Source: DAISLF01 sp964517345 (lineage in GTDB: Bacteria > Patescibacteriota > Gracilibacteria > Peribacterales > Peribacteraceae). From it: a stretch of DNA of 20,869 bases. The stretch covers positions 1 to 20,869 of the forward strand of contig CAZFBZ010000023.1 in assembly GCA_964517345.1 (NCBI GenBank), written 5' to 3'. Under the pieces are notes generated by a model that saw nothing but the letters and a program-made list of their open reading frames with translations, was not told the DNA's origin and did not search any database. Positions 1 through 8,400 of this stretch are shown one piece after another; the first letter of the stretch is position 1; the number at the start of each line of letters is the position of its first letter. Made by a program: the position numbers and the translations under genes.

Positions 1-2367
1 AAATCGTTCGACGCCGCGTTCCAGAAGCAGCTCGCGGCCGGATCCGTTCAGCCCGAGACGTCCGGCTTGCTCGAGGCGCTGGAGCGCTTGAATCTCGACA
101 CCGAAGCGCTCCCCGCCCTGACGTTCATCTCGACCCTGACCGGATCGCAGCAGTCGTCCCTGGTGTGCGCACTGGAAACTCTCACCGATAGCGGACGCAC
201 GCGGTTCCTGCGCCGCCTCGCGGTGGACACGCCCGAACGTGCGACACTCCTCAAGCTCTGTGTCGATGCGGGCGGCGGCGGGCTGTTGTCCGCCAAGAAC
301 GCCAACAATTTGCAGGCCACCTCCGATCTCATCGGCAATGCGATGCCCGGCGGGTGGAACTACACGGTACGGGAATACGCACGGCTGGCTGATTTGTACC
401 TCCCGCCTCCCGGGCCGCGCATCGATCAGCCCCTCACCCGCAACAATGCGGGTATTGTCGGCGGGGACGCACAGGTCGAGGCGCCGATCCCGTTCCGTCC
501 GGGCATGTTGGAGATCGGCGAAGGATACCTGCAGCGCATGGGTGCTGTGCCGGTGAAGATCGGCTTCACGCGTCAGGGCAATCGTGTCGCTCTGCCGGAT
601 ATCAACGGTCCGGGCACGCCCGGCTACATGAAGGTCATCATCCACAACAATGTTCAGCTCACGCTCTTCTTCACCTTCGGCAATGGACGCTGGCTCTGGT
701 CATCTCATACCAGCATCGCCTGGAGGCCTGTTGAAGTGGCTCGCTATGGTTCTACCACCAACCAGTTGCATATCGATGCCGATGCGCTGGCGGAAGGTCT
801 GCTCGGGCAACAGCGTCTCGTGCGCGAACCGCACGCGCACCCTGCGGCGTCCGCGCGAGCGGGTGCGGACCAGCTCCGCCTGCTGCGGGCCGAGATCGAG
901 TACGGTCCTGAAGGCGAGATCTTCGTGCTGCGCGGGACCGGCGATCCGGCTCCGGTCATGCGGCTCATGTGCATCACGGGCCGGTGGTACTGCCGTCTAA
1001 ACGATGCCGCGGGATGGTCCGTTGCCCCCGGACCAGCGCTGCCGAACGGTGCGAACGCGGAAACCGTTCGTCTGCGCCAGGCGGCACAAGCCGTCGCTGC
1101 ACTCGATGGTCAGGTCACGCGCGCCGATTACGATTTCCATGACGAACAGCGGTACATCGCGTTCACCGGTCTCGTCAGCGACCGTGCCCGGCTGGTGCAG
1201 AGAGGAAACGAAGATCCTATGGTCACCGAACAACTGTTCGGCACACGCACATCGCGCCCCGCGATCTATCTCACGGACGGGTTCCCCGGCAATCCCGACG
1301 CCAACACGCTCGCGGGCCTGCGTGCGATGATGCCTGTTGCCACGCTCAGCAGGTCCACGTACCCCATCATCCAGTTGCGTCTGCTCACATACACCCAGAA
1401 CGGCATCCAGTATGAGACGCTCGTGGCCTCCGCGCTCTCAGTCTCCGATGACGGCAGCTTCGCCACGATGGCCGTCTTCTCCGCCGTGCGTGAGGCGGGG
1501 CGCAGCGTCCCCTATAGCATCCGGCCTCCGCGCTATGGCGGCTGGACCGCCCCCGGAACGGGGCCGTTGACGCTCATCCAGCAGCAGAATATCGAGGCGC
1601 AGGTCACCATGTACCGCACGTGGTTCCAGGAACGCCGCAAGAACCGTGAGGAATTTCAGGAGAAACAGAAGCGAACAAAAATTGAGCAGATCGCCAAGGA
1701 AATCGGCCCGAGCGGACGGCTCTTCCTTGTGGCGCAGGCCGGATGGCAGAACCCGCATCTGGTTGATGCCGCCACGCGCACGTATGCCTTCTGCCGCACG
1801 CTGACGCTCCCGAACCAGCAGCCGCGCGAGTATCTGGTGACGATGCGCATCAATGCGGACGGCACCGTCGGTTTGCGCGCCGTGCCGATCGAATTCGCCA
1901 CCGAGCCGGCCGACCGCGAGATCGCGCTCAAGCGGATGGAGAACGAGGCGTTCAACCGGTTTGGCGTCCACGATCTGGATCAGGAGCAGCGCAAAAACGC
2001 CGAAGTGGTCTTCCAGAATATGGAAAAGAGGACGTGGCACGTTCCCAACGGAACCATGCCGGGCGATCCCGTGCTCGCACAGCTCGAGCAGGCGGTGAAC
2101 ATGCCCTACATGATGTCCATGGTGGCGTTGCAGACCATGACGCGCGCGATTCCGAATTCCACGAGGCGCGATGAGATCCGTATGCGATTCGAGCAGGTGT
2201 GGGGAGAGGCTGTGGGAGCCGGGCGCCAGTCCGAATTTCTGCCGGCCTGCACGGCGATCCCGGGCGGTCCGATTGTGACGAGCGACGATGCCGTGACGTT
2301 CATGAACCAGTTCCGCGATCGGGTGCTGACGGACCCCAACCCCGGTTTTATTGAAGTGCAGCCCTGA
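1..2367 (+). CDS. C-terminal 788 residues of a giant uncharacterised protein (5' end outside window)
   Basis: The frame is open from base 1 and ends in TGA at 2365-2367, so this is the tail of a longer gene. An internal TTG at 67 is not a credible start, because the frame is already open upstream and nothing resembling a promoter is in view. I recognise no known family. Numbering from base 1, residues about 50-130 look helical. Two units about 98 residues apart carry the pattern G-R-W, nine residues, W (W231/W241 and W329/W339), set in beta-like sequence. A highly charged helix spans about 531-570, and the last 150 residues look mostly helical. The segment SSHTSIAWRPV (residues 234-244) resembles SSVNTIRWQKV in the protein encoded at 11898-19328, and FLRRL at residue 69 recalls FLREL in the next gene. 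I infer a fourth paralog of the array, but the diagnostic N-terminus is not visible. The next gene follows after 110 nt with its own promoter. Confidence 0.9.
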   Translation, partial: KSFDAAFQKQLAAGSVQPETSGLLEALERLNLDTEALPALTFISTLTGSQQSSLVCALETLTDSGRTRFLRRLAVDTPERATLLKLCVDAGGGGLLSAKNANNLQATSDLIGNAMPGGWNYTVREYARLADLYLPPPGPRIDQPLTRNNAGIVGGDAQVEAPIPFRPGMLEIGEGYLQRMGAVPVKIGFTRQGNRVALPDINGPGTPGYMKVIIHNNVQLTLFFTFGNGRWLWSSHTSIAWRPVEVARYGSTTNQLHIDADALAEGLLGQQRLVREPHAHPAASARAGADQLRLLRAEIEYGPEGEIFVLRGTGDPAPVMRLMCITGRWYCRLNDAAGWSVAPGPALPNGANAETVRLRQAAQAVAALDGQVTRADYDFHDEQRYIAFTGLVSDRARLVQRGNEDPMVTEQLFGTRTSRPAIYLTDGFPGNPDANTLAGLRAMMPVATLSRSTYPIIQLRLLTYTQNGIQYETLVASALSVSDDGSFATMAVFSAVREAGRSVPYSIRPPRYGGWTAPGTGPLTLIQQQNIEAQVTMYRTWFQERRKNREEFQEKQKRTKIEQIAKEIGPSGRLFLVAQAGWQNPHLVDAATRTYAFCRTLTLPNQQPREYLVTMRINADGTVGLRAVPIEFATEPADREIALKRMENEAFNRFGVHDLDQEQRKNAEVVFQNMEKRTWHVPNGTMPGDPVLAQLEQAVNMPYMMSMVALQTMTRAIPNSTRRDEIRMRFEQVWGEAVGAGRQSEFLPACTAIPGGPIVTSDDAVTFMNQFRDRVLTDPNPGFIEVQP
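592..1020 (+). repeat. Two degenerate copies of a Trp-containing protein module inside the first gene
   Basis: At protein level, G-R-W-(9 residues)-W occurs twice. The GRW triplets begin at 685 and 979, exactly 294 nt (98 codons) apart, and both are followed by alanine-rich helical sequence. Similarity outside the motif is low, so this is an ancient internal duplication at best. Module boundaries are approximate. Confidence 0.4.
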
Positions 2368-2372
2368 GGGCC

Positions 2373-2397
2373 GGTTCTGCGATAGGGGCAGACAACC
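2373..2397 (+). other. Imperfect stem-loop between the first two giant genes
   Basis: GGTTCTGC (2373-2380) can pair with GCAG and AACC (2388-2391 and 2394-2397), leaving a two-base bulge and a seven-base loop. It lies 5 nt after the stop codon of the upstream gene and just upstream of the next promoter. No T-run follows, so it is not a standard intrinsic terminator. It could slow or process the transcript, or be a chance pairing. Confidence 0.3.
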
Positions 2398-2404
2398 TCT
2401 GATA

Positions 2405-2433
2405 TGGCAAAAAGCCGGAATTTGGCGTATAAT
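2405..2433 (+). promoter_or_regulatory. Putative promoter of the 2,753-residue giant gene
   Basis: A perfect TATAAT lies at 2428-2433. With 17 nt spacing the -35 position reads TGGCAA (2405-2410), a poor match, so the call rests on the -10 box. The predicted transcription start is near 2440, giving a leader of about 38 nt before the ATG at 2478. CGGAATTTGGCG (2416-2427) and the near-repeat CGGATTTGGGCG (2437-2448) flank the -10 box. Confidence 0.6.
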
Positions 2434-2448
2434 AGTCGGATTTGGGCG
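2416..2448 (+). repeat. Near-direct repeat flanking the -10 box
   Basis: CGGAATTTGGCG at 2416-2427 and CGGATTTGGGCG at 2437-2448 differ by one A and one G indel. Their starts are 21 nt apart, about two helical turns, with TATAAT between them. This spacing would suit a DNA-binding dimer, but with a single example coincidence is possible. Confidence 0.3.
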
Positions 2449-2459
2449 CGTTTGCGTCC
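2444..2459 (+). promoter_or_regulatory. 5'UTR hairpin of the 2,753-residue giant gene
   Basis: GGGCGC (2444-2449), loop GTTT and GCGTCC (2454-2459) form a six-pair stem with one G-U pair. It sits a few bases after the predicted transcript start and 18 nt before the ATG. The other two giant genes have hairpins in the same place with different sequence. The position supports structure-based protection or translational control of the leader, which is an inference. Confidence 0.5.
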
Positions 2460-2477
2460 GGTCCGCTCATACCTCCT

Positions 2478-5400
2478 ATGGTGCCTCCGGAAACCATCGA
2501 AGCGGCGGTCAGAGTTCTCTCGGATGAAGTGCGTGTCGACAACGGCGCGGTACCGCCGTTGACGCGCCTGACCGAGGCCACCATCCGCAATCACATCACC
2601 GCGTTGTTTGATGGGCCCGGCAATGAAGGATACAGCCGCCTGATGCAGGCGTATCAGGTGCGCATGGCGCTCCAACGCCTGCGACTCTGGGTGCAGCCCG
2701 GCGCCGCCACCGACCCCCGCGTTCTGCGCCAACTGGAGCAGGACGGCGCGATGCAGACGTTCTACGAGTACATCCCGAACACCGTCGTCTACCACCTCCG
2801 CGAGATGCAGGAATACCAGCGTCTCCGCGCAGCGCTGGGTGTCGCGCCGGATGTCGAACTGGAGCGCCTGGCGCTTGCGCACGTCAATGATCTCTCCGGA
2901 GCGGTGGCCCTCCGTCGCCTGCTCGGTCGCTACGGGCAACTCATTACGCTCTGCAAAGACATCCGCGCGCGCGAACCCGGTTCGCCCCTGATCGCGGTGC
3001 TTAACAGGAAAATCGGTGAACTGAAAGAAGCCATCCGCACGCGTTTCGCGGACGGCGCCAGTCCGCATACGCCTGCGGGAAAACTGCGCATCCGCACCCC
3101 CGCCGCGCGGGCCGCGACCGCCGCGCGTCCGGCCGGATCCGTCAACGTCGGCACGGAGACGCATGTCCCGGTGACGTCGTTCATCAATGCCGATACGGAC
3201 AATGCCCACTATGCGGCGCTGGGCCAGTCCAACGCTCTCCTTGATCTTGAGATCAGCTGGATCATGAGCATGTCGCCCGGCGTCCCCGGCCGGCCCGGAC
3301 CGGCCGATCTGGGCGAGCGACTGCACGACGCGGGAGCGGATCTGGGCGTCGTCGGACCCCGCGAGGTGGCGCTTCCGTCCGAAGCGCTCACGATGGACCT
3401 TTTGGAGCGCGCCCTGCGCGACAACGTCGAGCAGTCGCGCAAAGTCGCGGCCGCGTCGACCCCGCGGAACGGCCCCGAGACGGAACGTCAGCTGGCTCTC
3501 CTGCGCACGCAGCGCCAGAGGATCGTGACAGAAACGGTCAGCCTTCTGCGCCGCATGGGCCGCAACAAGCTGGACAACGTCCGTCTTCTCGGCACCCGCC
3601 ACGCACTCGACATGATGGTCGCGGAGGGTCCGCGCGTCGCGCCCATGGCCGGCGCGAGCAATCCGGAGATGGTCAAATACCTGGAGCAGGAACTGCAGGC
3701 GCAGATCAAAGGCATCCGCGCGCAGATGGGAGAGATGATCGCCGACGGAAACATCCTCACCCGCCAGATCCCCGAAGCGTTCGAAGACCTCTTCAACGGC
3801 ACCGGACGACAGGCGGCGCTGCAGGTAATGGAGGCCCTCATTGTTGTGCGCCAGACGCCGCGCAGGCTCGCGCGCTCCATCCCGGGTGCCCGTGCGGTCG
3901 GCCGTGTCCCCGTTGTAGGACCCGCGCTCGGTCTGGACGATCCCGCCGAGGACCGCGCCGAACTGATGCGGCGCATCCGCGTGCGCCTGGGCTATCCCGA
4001 GGGCTATGACCCCCTCAAGACCGAGGCCGAGAACGCGGCCGCGGGCGTGCGCCTCACCGACGCGGACAAGGCCCGGATCCGCGACCGCCTGAAGAGCACG
4101 CTCGATACGCTCAAGAAATTCCGTCCGAAGTTCGAGGAGCACAAGCGCAAGATGGACGGCAATTTCGACGCGCTTACTGCACTGCGCACCGCGGCCCAGC
4201 CTGACTCGCTGCTCGGCACAGAGCCTGCGGACGCCGCGACGCTCGCGCCCCACCTCGTCGACGGACGTGTGACCACCGAGACCGTTCGCCGCATTGCCGC
4301 GCTGCCGAACGGTGCGGCAAAAAACCGGTTGCTGATGGCCGCGTACATCAAGCTGTTCGAGCAGATGTACGGAGATTGGGATGCCTACGTCAACGACATC
4401 GGCGAATACCTCAACGAACTGGAGGACGTGCTGAACATGCACATCGAAATGGCGAGCGAACTCACCTCGCTCTCAAACGCGCTTGCGATCTCCCTTACCG
4501 CCGCCGGTACGGTGTTGTTTCTCTGGTGGGTGGGCGGCCGCGGCGGGCTTGTGATTACCCGGGGCTGGGGAGTGCCTGCGACATTCCTGCGGGGCGCCCG
4601 CATTCCTTTCGGTGTCGGAGAAGGCGGCGGATTGATCCGCCGCGGTCTGCGCACGGTGTTTTACCGCGGACCGCAACGCGTGCTCAACGGCTTTCCCAGT
4701 CTCCTGGACCGGGCCCGTGCGCTGTTTGGTGGCGGCAGGAGCATGGGTTCACGGCTGATCGGTGCCTTCTGGGATCCAGCCGCGGATCTGCTTACGCGCA
4801 ACCGCGTCGATATCAACCGCATCGTCAGCCGCATCGCCGGCATCGAGGCTGAGATGGCTGCCAACAGGGCGCTGGCGACGCCGGACCCCGCGGTCAACGC
4901 CCGCCTGATGGCGGAGCGGACGGCGCTCGGCAATCAGCTTCGTACGATTCTCGACAAAGCCACGCCCGCCGAGCGCATGGCCGTTGCCCGGCGGCTGCTG
5001 GGCAATGACTTCATCCGCCGCCTCAATCCGGAGCAACTCAGGCGCCTGACGGATGCGATCATGGAGGTGCATGACATCGGCAGGGGACTGCGCCTTACCG
5101 ACACCATCGAGTATGGCGGCCGCCGCATGCCGGTGCGCAATGCCAAGTGGCTCCGTCTGCAGGAACTCACCGGGGAGCTGTTCGGTCCCACCGAACAACA
5201 CCTGATGCGCCGTCTCATGGACGGCGTGTGCGGCCAGACGCCGCCCACACGTCTCGTGCCCACGGGTTCCGTGAACTGGGCGGCCGAGCTCGGGCCCACG
5301 CTCGCCCGCGAGGGCGAACTGATCAGCCAGGCCGTCCGCGCCGGCCGCATCACCAACGCCGAGGCCGGGGCGCTCCGCATTATGCTCCGTAACGGCACAC

Positions 5401-8400
5401 TGCCCCGGGCACAGGCACAGATCCTTGCCCGCGCCGGAGCGGAACTCACCGAGGCCGAGGCCCAGGCACTCGGCGCCGCCGCGCGCACCTCGCGGGTCGG
5501 CACGCTCCTGCGCGCCGGCACACACGCTCTTGCGTGGGCGGGCGGGGTCTTTGAGCTCTATTCCGCGGGGCGCAACATCGTCGAGGGCATTGAGGCGCAG
5601 GAACGCGTGACAGCGGCCATGCGCGCGCTCGGCGCGCGTCTCGAGGCGCGCAACTTCAGGGCCACCGGCGAGCGGGACGAGAACGGCATTGCCCTGAGTT
5701 ACCGCCACGAATACACGGGCACGGTCGTCAACGTCCGCAAAATGAAGGACCAGGTCGCCTTTCTGGAGGCTACGCGCACGGCCGGGAACCTCGCCGGAAA
5801 CGCCATCGGCCTCGCGGGATTCGCATGGTATCTGGCGGGCGGGCCGTTCGGCGTCGTCGTCGCCATCGCGGGCGTCCTGCTCCAGGTCACGGTCATGCTC
5901 GTCGTGAATGCGTGGACGGAGGAGCAGCGCATCCGCTTCCTCATCGACATGCCGGAATTCCTGCCGTTTATCTGGGACTCCTCCCAGGCGTTCGGCATGA
6001 CGACGGCCGGCATGATCAGCAACCTGTACGATCCGGCGTGGTTGCGCAGCCTCTTCGGGCGCGAGTCGCACGCCACGCGCCGCGCGATCGAAAAGAAGCT
6101 CGTCGCGCAGCTCTTCACCCAGGAATTCAACAACTACGCGCCCGAGGTGATCGGCATGGTGATGCAGGGCAATGCGAATCATCCGATGGGATTCGAGGAT
6201 TTCTTCAACGCTCCTGACGGCTTTACCCGCATCTACGAGTACTGGCTGGAGGAATGCTCCGCGATCACGGGCAAAACGCTGTACGCGGACAAGGACGACA
6301 ACCGCGAGGATGCGTTCAAAGACCAGACGATCATCCGCCGTGCCATCCGTTATGCCGTCGCCCGCCATCTGCGCGCGCGTCATGTGGAACAGCGGGAGCT
6401 GAGGGGCAAAGAGATGAAAGAGCTTCAGGAGCGCCTGGCCAAGCTCATCGCGCGGCACCCTCTGCCACAGCAGGAGATCATCGAACTCGAGGCCGAGTAC
6501 GATCTGCTGCGCCGCACGCACGAAGTGCTCGGGCAGAACGACGTGGACCCGGGCACGTTGGAGGGCGGCTGGCGCGACAGCCGGCGGACACGTCTCCAGC
6601 TGTACCGCGCCGCCTTCAAAGATCCCATCACGTGCAACCGCCTGCTCGACGAATTCCCCGAGTTCCAGAGCGAGGAGGACGACCAGGTGCTGCGGTCCAA
6701 TTACGGCTTGTACAGCGCCGTGCTCACGACACAGCTGACACGCCATGATCTGCCGCATGACAACTTCCGGCTGGCGCAGTCCATGCTGTTCACCCGGCGG
6801 GGCGCCCGACTGGGGCGCCAACTGATGCCGAGTTCGGCATCCCCGGAACTCGCTTCCCGCATGCTCACCGAGGAAGCGGGGCATCTGGTGGGCAGCTACA
6901 GCCACTTCGCGCCCCCCGTCCAGCTGCAGAGTCAGGACTTCTTTCCGGATGTCCGTGACCGCCTTGAGCGTCCCGTCGTACTCGCGTCCTTCGGCACCGG
7001 TATGTCGGGAGCAGAAACGAATCTGACCGCCTCGTACTTCCGCAGTATGTGCGATCTCAGCGACGACTATCCCGGCCTGTTGTCGCCCGAGGCGCTCAAG
7101 GCGGTGGCATTCACTGTTCGCCCCATCACCGTGCCCCGCTGGCGGGAGGTCCGCAACAGCAGGAGCCTGCTGGAGCCGGGCCCGCACTGGGACCAGGTGG
7201 AATTCCATGAAACGCACTACGTGATCAGCGCTCGCTATTTCTACCAGGCCGACGGCCAGACGATCGTGGCCGAAAAAGGCCTCTATCTCTACCAGAATGC
7301 GCGTTCCATCGGCCGCAACGCGCCCAATACTACGGCCTGGCGCGTCCAGCGCGGATCAGTGGCACTGCGCCACATGGACGAATTCCTCGGCCCGCCGCAC
7401 GCACCGAATACCGAAAACCGCGCGCTCGACGCCGCGGTGTCCCTGCGGCTCAACACCCGCCGCACGGAAGTCGCTGTCGCCCGTTCCAACCGCCGCAACG
7501 CTCTCAGCACGGCGCCTGCGGACCGCCCGCCCCGCCCGCGGCGCATGGCGGAACTCGACTCCATCTACGATCGCAAGCAGTACCGTCCGACTGTGATGGT
7601 GTCGGCCGACGAATCGTTCACCTTCCGTCCCGATTCTCCCGAATACGAACTGGCCAGCGCGATCGCCGTGCCCCCGAACCTGCGGCGCGAGGATGATCCG
7701 CATCTCGTCGTGTTTGAATTCGAGCGGCAGGGAAATACGATCACCGCTCTTGCCACGTATGTCAGCACGGGACACGTCGTCCGCCGCCGCGCAGCGACGG
7801 CCACTGTCGTCCGCCGCCCGTATCAGCGCAATGGACAGGATATCGAACGTCTCGACGGCGTCGTCCACGAAGGCGAGACGCTTCACGATCTGCCCATCGC
7901 CGAGGCGCACGTGCTGCAGTATCTGGCATTCAATGCGCCCGACGAGAACGGCCGGGAGCCCGAGCGTCTGCGCGATCCGGCGGAAGCGGATGCATTGGAC
8001 GCGGAAGGTCTGGTCAACGCTGGTGTCCGCATCGCAAAAGCGCGCAATGCCGAGCGGATTGCAGAAGCAATCGCCTGCGTGAACGGGGAGCTGCCCGCGG
8101 GGCGCTTCGTTCAGGCCGGCCAGGAGCCGGACGGCAGACTGCGTTATCTCATGTATCTGCCCGGCGCGGATGTGGGCAGAGATGCCTACGTGCTGCGCAC
8201 GATCCGCGTCACCGCGTCCACGGGTCCCAGCCAGCGCGCACGCGTGCGGATCGACGGCGTCATGCGCGACGTGACCATCCGCTTCCCGGATCCGGAGCAG
8301 CTCGACAGCTTCCTCTTCCATTCGCGTGGCGCGAAGCCGGATGAGGAGAGATCACTCTCCAATGTGAACGAGTTCATGACACGCATGCACCTGACGTTCT

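Noticed and set aside
2442..2477. TTG at 2442 as start of the 2,753-residue protein, adding 12 residues
   Set aside because: The paralog N-termini align at the ATG of 2478, and the TTG lies at the base of the predicted 5'UTR hairpin, about 2 nt from the predicted transcript start.
2106..4442. Open frame of 778 codons on the - strand, antisense to the 2478 gene
   Set aside because: High GC and the codon pattern of the + strand gene produce long antisense open frames. This one has no start signals, its product is low-complexity Arg/His/Gly-rich sequence, and the + strand frame is conserved between paralogs.
6250..6300. ITGKT near nt 6270 as a Walker A nucleotide-binding motif in the 2,753-residue protein
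   Set aside because: The required glycine five residues earlier is missing and no Walker B or other P-loop features follow.
4749..7217. Open frame of 822 codons on the - strand
   Set aside because: Same reason: a shadow of the 2,753-residue gene, with no promoter or conserved family features. Similar antisense frames at 12507-14234, 14325-15947 and 16125-17888 are rejected likewise.
7201..7230. FHETHY (nt 7203-7220) as a metalloprotease HExxH motif
   Set aside because: The spacing is HExH, not HExxH, and it lies in a predicted beta region with no further ligand in view.
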